From contig NC_135556.1 of the NCBI RefSeq assembly GCF_964340395.1, positions 20,519,142 to 20,583,141 of the forward strand: 64,000 nucleotides of DNA, in the 5' to 3' direction. Below, in pieces: positions 12,868 through 33,900 of the stretch; the stretch's first letter is position 1, and every line of letters begins with the position of its first letter. The DNA is from Glandiceps talaboti (taxonomy: Eukaryota > Hemichordata > Enteropneusta > Spengelidae). The translations under genes and the position numbers were made by a program. The notes under the pieces are model-generated. The model saw only the letters and a list, made by a program, of their open reading frames with translations. It was not told the DNA's origin and did not search any database.

Positions 12868-13822
12868 TAGGTACGTAGTAGATGTGGTATTTTTTGTTAA
12901 TTTGCCAGCACCCCATTCCTTATCCGTCTACCAAATTGAAAGCAGATAAAATGATGTGTCGTTATTTCAACTCGAACAATCAAAATTTATGTATGACCAT
13001 TTTTTTTGTTAATTGCAAACTTTGGTTTTACTGAATTGAAGACAAAAATGATTTCATCTATATGCTTATTCTCTTTAATATTGTGTGCCTATCAATATAT
13101 GATTCATAACTAAACGATAATTGGGTAAAATGAGTTACAATAAACAAACAACATGATCATGATGTTGTGTTTTCACGCTAACCAAACAAGAAGAGGAAAA
13201 AAGCTGACGAATCGTGGTGTACTACATATAGAAATGACAGTGCATAAGCGCGGCAGCTTAGGGACATGTAATATGGCCTTTCACATCGTTACAATGGCAA
13301 TACAGTCATACCATCAGTCTTATATAAAGGTATAGTATAAACATAAAACATTAAAGCTGTTGTTATTCCATATGGATTTCAAGCCACGAGTGTACATAAG
13401 TTGAACTGGTCTGTGTATATTGATTCTATATTCATGTATAAATAGTGGTCATGTCATTTATCGCATTTTTTTATCTCTCTTGAATAGAAAAATGACGACG
13501 GTACAGCTGACCTCTGGGCTACGAACGAGGTATTTCTTGTGTCTACATGTTTCATTACACATTCCAGAAAGCATTTTGCCTAGTAACGATAAACTAAATG
13601 ACTAAATGTCACGCTCCTCGTTTAAAACACCACTGCTAGTGGATAAGCTTAAATGCTCTGTTGAGTCTGATTTTTATCTGGAGGTGCTTAAATACTTTGT
13701 AAAAAAATACTTTGTAATAAAATGTCGTAATGTTGTACACATTCTTTGCAGTATTGCACAAACGTTGTGTTCTTAAAGAGGATGCTGTACAATTGATCCA
13801 TGTCAAAAGCTCAGATTGATCT

Positions 13823-13825
<3 letters not shown>

Positions 13826-13875
<50 letters not shown>

Positions 13876-13904
13876 TCACACGCACGCACGCACGCACGCA
13901 CGCA
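13826..13904. repeat. (CA)n-(CGCA)n microsatellite
   Basis: Dinucleotide run passing into CGCA units in the spacer upstream of gene B. Confidence 0.96.
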
Positions 13905-15801
13905 TATGTTCCTCCAAGTTCATCAAGTGTTTTGAGCATTGCAGACTGTAAGCTTATACAAAGTTCTGGCAACATTACATTATAAATCACGTTTCTATTC
14001 TCTATAACGAATTACGTTAAAGGAATATGCATATAGTACATTTCACGATAATAAAATCAAAGAATGTAACCACAATGTATGTTTCGATCAGATTCATGTC
14101 ACCTGTAAAAGTAAGTTTAGTATACCTACTGAGAAGTTCTTCCTAATTTTGCTGTTACTTTGTTCACGAAACTGCAACTAATTAAAGTTAAGAAACATAT
14201 TTGGGTCACTATGCAGCGTCTCTTTAAAACAGAGGTTGAAATTGTATTCATGTTGACTCATTGTAGAAAATCTAAAGTGGCCGTCGAATAGTTTGTTAAC
14301 TCTATGAGAAAATAAATGTTGTCAATTTCCTAGAAATCAAGATGGTGGATCACAAGTTTAGTGTGTAATTTCAAAGAGACCAGAAATAAGTTCAAATGGA
14401 AATTTTTTTAAAGGTTTGAATGAATTTATTTTTTAGAGTAATTGTCCCACGGGCATTCTACAAACAGATTATTGTATGTCTGTCTCGTAACCTTCCACGT
14501 ACCTGCATCCCACATCCTCCTTCAAAGCAATACTATAATTATATAACAAGCGACCTCGAATTACATATGTATGTATCATAATGCTTGTAGTCTGCACTCT
14601 AGTGTTTTTTTATCAGCCAGTAAAAGTCGTTTACATCACTCAAAGATTAACAATTTCTTGTGTTACTCCTCTATTCTGGTAGAAATTGTAATCGTACACC
14701 CCACGCCAGACATTATGACGTGTAGCACGAAGTCCTATCAGTGACTTGCTTTGACTATGGCCGAGTCTGCCGCCAACCGACAGTACCTGAAAATGTGATA
14801 TGTTATAAAATATTAATTGCCTGGCCATATTCCGGCTCTAGTAGACTTCCCTGAAAGCTAGCCTTCGGGGTAATAGACGTCTACTAGTGGCCTCGGAGCT
14901 AGGCAATAATTTTTAATTACAGGTATCTGGCGATAGACGACGCATATGAAAAGCCCTGCTGAATCCTCACCTTTGTTAAAAACTTGTCATACACTTACAT
15001 AATTAATTACTTTAAACTTATTCACCCTTCATTTTACTTTCATGAAATATCACTGGTAGTTGGATAAGCACAGGTATCAATCTAACAATAACTATTATTA
15101 TCTGCTCCGCACTGAGGAATATTGAATGAGCATGTTCTCAATCAAATACTACTACACGTATGAGAGGTTGTCATAGACTCATTTGCATAGATCAATTATG
15201 TCCGGAAATTTTGCCGTCAGTTCCAATAAATTTTGTCTCTGACAGGTTTTTTTTTTTTGAGATTTGACTGAGTAAGATAACCACCTATAAATTAAATTAT
15301 ACTAACAGAGGTTGATTTGTAAAGGTTTGAATTTTGCCATTGACGTCATATGTATTCAGTGTTTCATCATGTCGGCGTCATAGAATTCAACTACAATAAT
15401 TCTCAACATTTCAACGAGTGGAATGATGACTTTTCGTGTTTTCCTGATTTTCGGTTTCAATAACAGTAAAATCGACATAGTGTCATGTTGAAAAAAAACA
15501 TATACAATAAACTTATTACTAAATTTCATTTCATCGAAAAGTGATTACTACAAGGTAACCTTAAATATCGAATATGAATCCTCCACGAAGTCAACACAGT
15601 GTGGATTGGCCAATTGTGCAATATGGTCCATGATAAATTCACACGTGGAGTGGTAGTGAATAAGTGAGAATGACTAGGCCATGAGGAGCTATAACCATTG
15701 CAATATTAACAATACTGTCACAGTGTATTCTCACAACATGGGTACGAGGTTTATAATGTATATATCGTATATAATGTATACATTTTAAATTCTGTTATAA
15801 G

Positions 15802-24356
<8,555 letters not shown>

Positions 24357-24526
24357 TTTCAACCTGCTTTCATCAAGCATATGATTGTCTATATACCTCG
24401 ATTATAAGTTTTAATTACTTCAGCTCATTTAAAGGTTATCAACATTGCAAACTTCCAATCAGTATTATAATTACTAAATGTATACATTTCTTTTGACAAC
24501 TTGAATATTTCCTAACCTCATCCTCA

Positions 24527-24532
24527 AATAAA
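24527..24532 (+). terminator. Candidate poly(A) signal of SLC6 gene B
   Basis: AATAAA about 170 nt after the gene B stop codon, the closest clear signal downstream. Confidence 0.5.
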
Positions 24533-25594
24533 CATCCACCATGACATAAATTTTCATTAATCATAATCAAGTTGAATAATATAATATTACATAGACAGTA
24601 ATCCAACTATTAAACTTTGAAGTGTAAAGCGCCCGTACTTTGTTCTATATGCTCATGGCCCGACCGCTAAGTTCTATACCGTTCAATCGGGAGATGTAAT
24701 GACGCCATCTACGGCAGCATTATGAAATTATACGATGGCATGTGCGATTGCGACCCAAATAGAACTCGTATCTGAGCGAAAATTATCTTTTATTTGCTGA
24801 AATGTGCGAACATTCATAAAACAAACGTTGCAAGTTTCCTTCCAACTTTAATTGTCATTTGGAAGTCACTCAGACAGTTAGAGTATGATTGTGAAATAAA
24901 AGTATCACCAAAATATACACACATACGTACCTTTTAAAACATTTTGATGGCGTTTAACCGACCGACCCATCATTTGTTATGGTGAGCATCAAAAAGTATG
25001 GGCGCCCTCACAGAAGTGATGCCAATTTATAGGCTATACTTAAACCTCTTTCGTTTTATTCAGTTGCAAAACCCTCTTTTAGTTGTGAAACGAACTGTAA
25101 CCACATTTTACTTGTAACAGGGCAGTTGTTATAACTGTACTAACTACAGTAACTATAGTCTGAAAGTAATTAACAAGAAAGTATCAATCAACCAAAATAC
25201 TGTCAATCAATCTCTTTGTTTCAAATCAAAACATATAACGATTGGCTGTTACTAATCAATCGAAATGCATAATTGAAGAAAACCATATAAATACATTGAC
25301 ATATCTTATTCATGTTACTTGTTTTTCAAATCGCAATGACCATATTTGCATATTCCAGGTATTACGTATATACGGTGATGGTAGTCATATTGTTATTTTA
25401 ATTTTATATGTATGCATGAGGTTTTTCGCTGACAATGTCAGATATTATGATTTATACAAACTCAGCGTATTCGGTGTTTATATTATATCCCATTATTAAC
25501 GTCAAATGGTTAACCATAGGCTCTCCACCACCACTGGGTGGAGGGTTAACACGAAATTTCAATATTATGACGACTCTTTTCACTTTCATGACCC

Positions 25595-25606
25595 GCCGCC
25601 ATCTTG
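25595..25606 (-). promoter_or_regulatory. YY1-like site in tandem copy 1
   Basis: GCCGCCATCTTG on the plus strand gives CAAGATGGCGGC on the minus strand, a strong match to the YY1 consensus often found at animal promoters with the ATG embedded. A frame from that ATG runs only 18 codons. Confidence 0.35.
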
Positions 25607-27338
25607 TAGACTGAAGATTGAGGCTTACATGGTCTTCTTGTCAACAAATTGAGATTAATGACTGAACCGGGCATAAAAAATGTACCTTATTTAGCAGTAA
25701 GAGAGGAGTAATGTTCAACACTTGAAAACTTCTGTTCAGCTATTAAAAGTGTATATACTTCGAATTCCTCAGTACATTTCACCTCTGTGTTCATAATATC
25801 TTTGGGCCAATATAATAATCATATATTTGCATAAAATACTCCCTTCGGCAATTTAAAATTAATCTATTGAATGTTCATATTCCACTATACTTGGACGTCG
25901 CCAATGAATTGCCACGTTTGTCAACTTACCGCCGCTGATAATTCATGAGAAGTATATTCTTAGCGTTACCCCCCCCCCCCACTCACTCACCCTTTTTTCA
26001 TGCGCAGACTGAAAGGTTCGCCGTTTATGGCGCTTCATTTGACCTAAAAGAGAAAGAGTGATTCAAGGAATGTACTTTCTGATCTTTCAGTCTTGGAATT
26101 TCAAGCTAACGATAGAATATACATATTCCTAGACCAATGTTTGACTGATTCAACTCTTGCAAGTGCGCACCTTAATATTCCATAAGTTACAATTTACATT
26201 AGTATACGACTGTTTCCGTTCTGTAAAATCTTTTTAACTAATTTAAAATTAAACCTAATTATTTAATCAACACATTTTTCGACTCGGTTATTTAGAGATT
26301 GTCTCTCATCACGGAAAGAGGTATCAAGAATCATAAGAGGAACAGTGCATAGAAAGAGTTGAGTTTACCGTCTCGATCGTGCATACAATTCTTACCATTT
26401 CTTAATCAGCTTGTACTTCATTCATAAAAAGAGAGCTGTTAACGGAGGAGACAATGTTTTGCCTCAGACAATGCACTCTTGTAATATAATAACATGGGCT
26501 TGGAACTATTTTTTTGTATGTTCGGATTTCCGAATTTGAACAAAATTTGGTAAAAGCCGAGTATTTACTATTGTAAATGTGAGTGTGACGACCACTTTTC
26601 ACGATATGCCACACTATTCAAAAGTGACCCAATAATATATATTCTGCTTCAAAATTGACAACTATGTACGTAGGTATTGAAAAAAATTTTCTATGTGAAA
26701 TTACTAGCACCCATCATTTGTTATGGTGAGCATCAAAAAGTATGGGCGCCCTCACAGAAGTGATGCCAATTTATAGGCTATACTTAAACCTCTTTCGTTT
26801 TATTCAGTTGCAAAACCCTCTTTTAGTTGTGAAACGAACTGTAACCACATTTTACTTGTAACAGGGCAGTTGTTATAACTGTACTAACTACAGTAACTAT
26901 AGTCTGAAAGTAATTAACAAGAAAGTATCAATCAACCAAAATACTGTCAATCAATCTCTTTGTTTCAAATCAAAACATATAACGATTGGCTGTTACTAAT
27001 CAATCGAAATGCATAATTGAAGAAAACCATATAAATACATTGACATATCTTATTCATGTTACTTGTTTTTCAAATCGCAATGACCATATTTGCATATTCC
27101 AGGTATTACGTATATACGGTGATGGTAGTCATATTGTTATTTTAATTTTATATGTATGCATGAGGTTTTTCGCTGACAATGTCAGATATTATGATTTATA
27201 CAAACTCAGCGTATTCGGTGTTTATATTATATCCCATTATTAACGTCAAATGGTTAACCATAGGCTCTCCACCACCACTGGGTGGAGGGTTAACACGAAA
27301 TTTCAATATTATGACGACTCTTTTCACTTTCATGACCC

Positions 27339-27350
27339 GCCGCCATCTTG
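27339..27350 (-). promoter_or_regulatory. YY1-like site in tandem copy 2
   Basis: Identical to the site at 25595-25606, copied by the tandem duplication. Confidence 0.35.
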
Positions 27351-29678
27351 TAGACTGAAGATTGAGGCTTACATGGTCTTCTTGTCAACAAATTGAGATT
27401 AATGACTGAACCGGGCATAAAAAATGTACCTTATTTAGCAGTAAGAGAGGAGTAATGTTCAACACTTGAAAACTTCTGTTCAGCTATTAAAAGTGTATAT
27501 ACTTCGAATTCCTCAGTACATTTCACCTCTGTGTTCATAATATCTTTGGGCCAATATAATAATCATATATTTGCATAAAATACTCCCTTCGGCAATTTAA
27601 AATTAATCTATTGAATGTTCATATTCCACTATACTTGGACGTCGCCAATGAATTGCCACGTTTGTCAACTTACCGCCGCTGATAATTCATGAGAAGTATA
27701 TTCTTAGCGTTACCCCCCCCCCCCCCCCCACTCACTCACCCTTTTTTCATGCGCAGACTGAAAGGTTCGCCGTTTATGGCGCTTCATTTGACCTAAAAGA
27801 GAAAGAGTGATTCAAGGAATGTACTTTCTGATCTTTCAGTCTTGGAATTTCAAGCTAACGATAGAATATACATATTCCTAGACCAATGTTTGACTGATTC
27901 AACTCTTGCAAGTGCGCACCTTAATATTCCATAAGTTACAATTTACATTAGTATACGACTGTTTCCGTTCTGTAAAATCTTTTTAACTAATTTAAAATTA
28001 AACCTAATTATTTAATCAACACATTTTTCGACTCGGTTATTTAGAGATTGTCTCTCATCACGGAAAGAGGTATCAAGAATCATAAGAGGAACAGTGCATA
28101 GAAAGAGTTGAGTTTACCGTCTCGATCGTGCATACAATTCTTACCATTTCTTAATCAGCTTGTACTTCATTCATAAAAAGAGAGCTGTTAACGGAGGAGA
28201 CAATGTTTTGCCTCAGACAATGCACTCTTGTAATATAATAACATGGGCTTGGAACTATTTTTTTGTATGTTCGGATTTCCGAATTTGAACAAAATTTGGT
28301 AAAAGCCGAGTATTTACTATTGTAAATGTGAGTGTGACGACCACTTTTCACGATATGCCACACTATTCAAAAGTGACCCAATAATATATATTCTGCTTCA
28401 AAATTGACAACTATGTACGTAGGTATTGAAAAAAATTTTCTATGTGAAATTACTAGCATGCCAAATGTATAATGCGGAAATTTGACTGCCATTAAAGTTT
28501 TAACAGCATACTTACGTTTGACACATTGACCTATTGTTCAGAACCCTTGTTGACCTAACGCATGAGTCTAATAGATTGACGTCATAGTTGCCTGGTAGTT
28601 TGTATCGACCACAATGTCTGCTTAATGATGGTTTGTATGCCCGGATATAAATGACTTCCTAAATGATTTCCGTTATTCTTCGTTCTCATTTCTCAAACGG
28701 TGACTCACGGTCAGGTATCTTGTTATTGTCGCTACTCTCTTCTTTACGCCAAGTGTTGTAGTGAATACTCAGCTAACTCTATACACTGTATTCAAGTTAC
28801 TCTCGTAACGGATCACACGAGCACACAGGAATAGTGCTAGCGGCTATCAGGCTCGATTAGTTTTCTCAAAACTAGTTTTCTAGTCACAACTTTAAATCGC
28901 TTTCATTTTTGGATGTTAATGTTTGCTTGTTATTTGTATATTTATCTCTTTTGTGTGAAATGAATTTCAATTCAAATAGCACAACAAACAGAGATTTATG
29001 GTTCGCCAGTTACCTCTCCGATGGAGATGGTTGCTCTTTTTCCTTCTAATTCTGGCCTTTATTGCAAATCTCTTACTTTAAGAAAGTGTTTACATTTCTA
29101 TTATTAAATAATGATGTCATAATATCTTCTATGTGATTGGATGTAGGTAAAGGATGACGTCATCGGTGATGATTAACTTAAACTGAAATCGTCAGCGAAA
29201 TTCTAACTTATCGTAAGCACTACGACCATATGATCTCATCAATCTATTCTTTGACAAAGCAGTGAGATTATTATAATTACACTCTGTTACTCAACAGATC
29301 ACAGTATAAAGTCAATGCCTAGTTTTCCATGTCATTCAACCAATAAGAGCCAGGGTAAAACTATTAATCTGACAGCTCAATTTCAGAAGTGAATTTAATA
29401 TATTTTTAGACAAGGGCACGAAATTGTCGAAATAATAAAATATTGGTCTCTGACATTTTCCCCTCCGTCGGGAGAAGTTGCCTCCGGCAACTAATTATGA
29501 GAAAATGGAAAGCGATGACATAATGGGTATGACAAAATCAAATTTCTTTCTGTCAGCCCACAACTAAACTAAGAACAAGATAAAAGAAATATGAAATTAT
29601 GGTGAGATATCAAGAAATATTACGAACAAAGTGGTATAACATATACAGACTATATAGAAAGATAATGAAACTGTCGAA

Positions 29679-29872
29679 AACCTTTGAATTCGTTCACCGA
29701 TGTCATGACATCATTCTTATAAAGTGTTAACCTTTGAATTTGTTCACCGATGTCATGACATCATTCTTATAAAGTGTTAACCTTTGAATTCGTTCACCGA
29801 TGTCATGACATCATTCTTATAAAGTGTTAACCTTTGAATTTGTTCACCGATGTCATGACATATAAAGTGTTT
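29679..29872. repeat. 50-bp minisatellite, about four copies
   Basis: Units start at 29679, 29729, 29779 and 29829, beginning AACCTTTGAATTCGTTCACC. Units 1 and 3 have AATTCG and units 2 and 4 have AATTTG, so the array grew by duplicating a 100-bp pair. The last unit lacks about 8 bp. Each of the first three units contains the perfect palindrome GATGTCATGACATC. Confidence 0.93.
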
Positions 29873-30793
29873 CACGAAAACTTGCAACTGTCTGAATAAA
29901 CTCGCAATAAAATAATTGATAATAAGAAAAACTGATACTGATATTGATCTCAAATAAACTACTCTCAAATCAAAGTGAAAAAATCTATCCAATATTAAAA
30001 CGAATATCGAAGACAGGTGGAGTCATAGTTTCTTACGGATTATATGAACATATTTCTCGAAGGAAATTTAAAAACAAAAGTTGATGATGTTTCAGGTTTC
30101 AAGTTCAACTCTCTGGATTAGTACAACATTCAGTAATTTGTTAGGTAATGTTTGTTAACTCGTGCCAAGTAGTGGGACAAACTGTTTACAAATGATCGAA
30201 ACTAGTAAATATATAACAATTTATCTGTACACTGAAATATGTTAGTTTTAACGAAATATGCCTGAATTCTAATGATTCGGATCTTAATTCCATCAGATTT
30301 GAATCGATTATTTGTTACTTGCAGTTTTTTAAAAAAACAAAACAAAACAAGGATATGACGAATAAGTTGCCAAAAATAACATATTCATCATTTTGTTTGG
30401 TATAGGCCCTGGTGTCTTCATTTTCGATGGATCGTTGCGACCGCAAGATGATAATTCAGAAAAAACACTTATATCATACCAATTTGCAATGAAATGTTAG
30501 TAGTAGAATTTCTGTTCGTAGTTAATTTGGGGGGAATGTAAGTTAATCTATCTCAATGTATTTAGTATGTTGAGAAGCTTAGTGCCACTTTTTCCAAATA
30601 TAGGGTATTATTATTATGAGTCTTGGTGAAATCTGGCGTAATTGATAGGCTGTGTCAAAGAAAACAGTATTATATGGTAAACATGTAACGAGTTATCTTT
30701 ATAGTTAAACGTTTGTGGGAGATTATACTGATTTCTGTTCGACATATCTTTTTGTAAGTTGATCATTGTTCATTACGTCAATTTTAATCTCCA

Positions 30794-30799
30794 TTTATT
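30794..30799 (-). terminator. Candidate poly(A) signal of ZNFX1
   Basis: AATAAA on the minus strand about 180 nt beyond the ZNFX1 stop. Confidence 0.45.
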
Positions 30800-30976
30800 C
30801 GATCGACGAACGGCATGGTAAGACGCCATACTTTTCATTGTCCTTACAAGTCATGTGAATGTTCCTAGCTATCTACTAGTCCAAATAGATGTTTCACATA
30901 CAATTACTATATGCATTCTTCGTTAACCATGGCAAAGCCCGATATTCTGTCGTCGAAGTCAGATCTATGTCACTAG

Positions 30977-33900
30977 TTAGATATTGTCATCTGAAAAGAG
31001 CTTGTGCAACTTTTTGTCAATTGAATGACCTTGACTTTCACTTTGACTTTCATATGACTTCTGTGTAGTGCCCTTGTCATTGTAGTTGGGACAAAGCGGG
31101 CACACTTTTCTTGTTCCTTCTTTTATCAACTTGTATTCAGGACATATGTGTTCATTTCCACATTTCCACCATGTACCAGATACATCATCTGTTGATTCGA
31201 GAATCTGGAAACTCCTCCCAGATATTTCATCCTTCACTTCACCAATGTACTCCAAAGAGAGATTGTCTATCTGGCTTTGGACTTCAATGTGTCTCCCGGG
31301 AAAACTTGCTGTTGTTGTCAGTTCCCAGACGATGTCAACAAGCTTTTCACGAAGTTCTACAACTTCATCTGATATACAGCAGATCAACTCAGCTTGAACA
31401 GCAGGTATTGAGGAAGACCTTTTCATCATTTGCTCTCTTGATTTCCTACAGGCTTTATCATCAATTACTTCCAGTTGCAAGAGTAGACGCAGGTTATGAC
31501 ATTCTTCTGAAATGCAGATCATATCAGCAGGAGTAACATTTTTCTTCTGCACTCTTTCCATTATAGCATCAAGGGATCCTCTTGCTTCACTCAGAGCATC
31601 TTTGCAAATATGTGAGTGTGAGTAGGTGCTTCTGCCTTCAACAGCTTTCTTCAAACCCTTTACACATTTGAAAGCATTTAAATGATTCATTCTGTGTGCC
31701 ATGTCATGAGGAAGAAGAGGCATCTGTATAACTTCCTTTAAGTGTTTAAGAAACCACCATTCACCTTTGCTCTTGATATGGTTTTCCAGCTGCAATTTCT
31801 TGATTTCATCCAACATAGTCAAGCGATAACCTCCTGTGATTCGCATAGCACCCATCATCTTGCTTTTCACCATGTTCATTTCTAACATGATTTTCTTAGT
31901 AATCTTACCATACCTTCGACAATTCCTAATTGGAATGGCACAGTCGGGCAGCGGACATAGAACGTGTTGCAAACGTTTTGGTTCCAATGTATAATCCATG
32001 TGGGATGCCATGTAATCATCTAGAACGCCAACCTCACATACATGTCCACAATCTTCTAATTTCACAAACTGGATACTGTGTTTTGATGCGATGGACGTCA
32101 TAATCTCTGATTTTTGGTCTTCCTTCAAATTGCATGCGCAAATACAAGACTCACCACAAAAACCAATACACATGTGATTGCATCTTGGTAATCTCTTAAG
32201 GCACGGCTGATTGCATGGTGACCGATCACAAACTTGGCCACACTTTCGTGTGCATAGCTTATGAGGACACTGCCAGATACATGGCCTGTTGCATGGTACA
32301 CATGGTCTGTCACACAGTTTGTTGCAGCGCCATTTGTGATGCTTGCAATACTGTTCACATTTTTTGGAACAAGGCAGGCATTCTAAACTGCAATCTCTTT
32401 CACATGTATGGACACAGAGAAGAAGTTTTTCACATCTTTCTGTACAAGGCTGATGTTTCTTTCGACATTTAGAACATGTTCCCGGACATTGATGTCCACA
32501 ATGCAGGAAAACCTGACATCGGTGAGGGCATGCAAATTCAGATTTTGGAATATAGCATTCTCTATTTTCTGTATGTCCACAGTCTAGAGTCTCAGTCACA
32601 AGCTGTGTACACTTTAGTTCGTCATTATCCTTTTTGCAACAGACAACAGTGTGTTCATGTCCACATGGAAGTGACACCTGGCATGGATATTTGCAGAGTA
32701 CTGTTTTTACATCTTGATAACATGGAACACGTTGTTTATGTTCACATTTTGGGATTACCTTATCAACAATTCCTTCACATTTACGCACACATATCTCTCC
32801 ACATCGTTTTGAACATTTATGACCTTCATCACAAATGACTTTCGAACAGGGGTGCTGACAAGATGGGAGTAGATGCGCTCTATCTAATGGATGACAGGGA
32901 CGACCACACATATGACCACAAGGCAACTTTTCTTCACATTGCTTACCACAACCCCCTAATGGTACACGGTCGAAGTCCCGTGAGTTCATTACAGTGGTGA
33001 CTGAGTCTTCATGACACTGACATACAAGAGGGAGACCTGGTCCAATGACCTTATATTTTCTTGCATATCCTTGTATCTGGCTCCAAGCATCACTGTTTAA
33101 GGAAAGAATTTCAAAGTTACCAATGCAATAGAATCCCATTTTTGCACGGGACAGGGCAACGCATATTCTATTTTCCACCTTGAGGAAACCAATCTGTTCT
33201 TCTTCGTTGCTTCGTACCAAAGATAAGAGAATGATGTCATTTTCTTCACCTTGGAAATTATCGATTGATGCAATTCGGACACCTTCAAAGTCGCCTTTTG
33301 GCATCATATTGTGTTGAATCAAATGCAGTTGTCCACTGTAGGCAGCAAGAACAGTTATTTGTTTTGGTGTGTAACCTTGTTGTATCAGGTATCTGCACAG
33401 ATCCACAATAAAGGACGCTTCATGTTCATTAGCATGAGTTGTTGTCTCCTTATCACTGCGTTCCTCTGGGACTCGATGGTCAACAAAAAATACATCATGC
33501 TTGAGGCCTTTGATATTTGGATAGTTGGTGACCATTTCAGCATTCTGTAATTGTGGGTAAATGTGACTAATGTACTGGGATATTTCAGGCCTCATGCGAT
33601 GCTGATGTGATAGTCTCTTATAAGGAAGTCCTCTCCGAACAAACCTTTCAAAAAGAGAAACATCAAGGTTGAAATCCTTTGCCAATTTGTGAACTGTTGG
33701 AGTTGGTCGCAGCTGTTGGTGATCACCAATGAGTATGAGATGTTGGCATTCATCAGTCAGAGCTGTTATAACATGCGCTTCAAAGATCTCTGCTGCTTCT
33801 TCCACCACCATAACCTTTGGTTTTATTTCCTGCAGAAGAGAATGGTACTTAGCAGCACCAGTGGTGGTCATGCCTATAACCTTTGCACTTTGGAGGATGG

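Larger units (their letters stand above)
7226..15801. other. Spacer between SLC6 genes A and B
   Basis: Apart from the gene A 3' UTR, the family 1 and family 2 repeats, a LINE remnant, two CA tracts and small hairpins (8743-8785; a weaker one near 14832-14887) I see no gene. Frames of 60-135 codons here have no family features and are AT-driven. The missing first exon of gene B may lie in this stretch. Confidence 0.6.
24966..28458. repeat. Tandem direct duplication, two copies of about 1.74 kb
   Basis: Copy 1 is 24966-26709 (1744 bp) and copy 2 is 26710-28458 (1749 bp), abutting head to tail. Both begin CCCATCATTTGTTATGG and end GAAATTACTAGCA. Wherever I compared them they were identical except for a poly-C run (about 12 C near 25970 against 17 C near 27720), which accounts for the 5-bp length difference. 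No convincing gene lies in the unit; the 70- and 85-codon frames in each copy lack family features. Confidence 0.93.
24357..30976. other. Spacer between SLC6 gene B and ZNFX1 (convergent)
   Basis: Holds the gene B 3' UTR, the 1.74-kb tandem duplication, the 50-bp minisatellite and the ZNFX1 3' flank. The stretches 24600-24965 and 28460-29678 show no gene; a CRE-like palindrome GATGACGTCATC lies at about 29152. Confidence 0.6.

Noticed and set aside
25242-25499. 85-codon frame repeated identically at 26986-27243
   Set aside because: Repetition follows from the tandem duplication and gives no independent evidence of coding; the sequence is AT-rich and featureless.
32125-32838. Several plus- and minus-strand frames across the zinc-finger region
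   Set aside because: Shadows of the ZNFX1 Cys-rich coding sequence.
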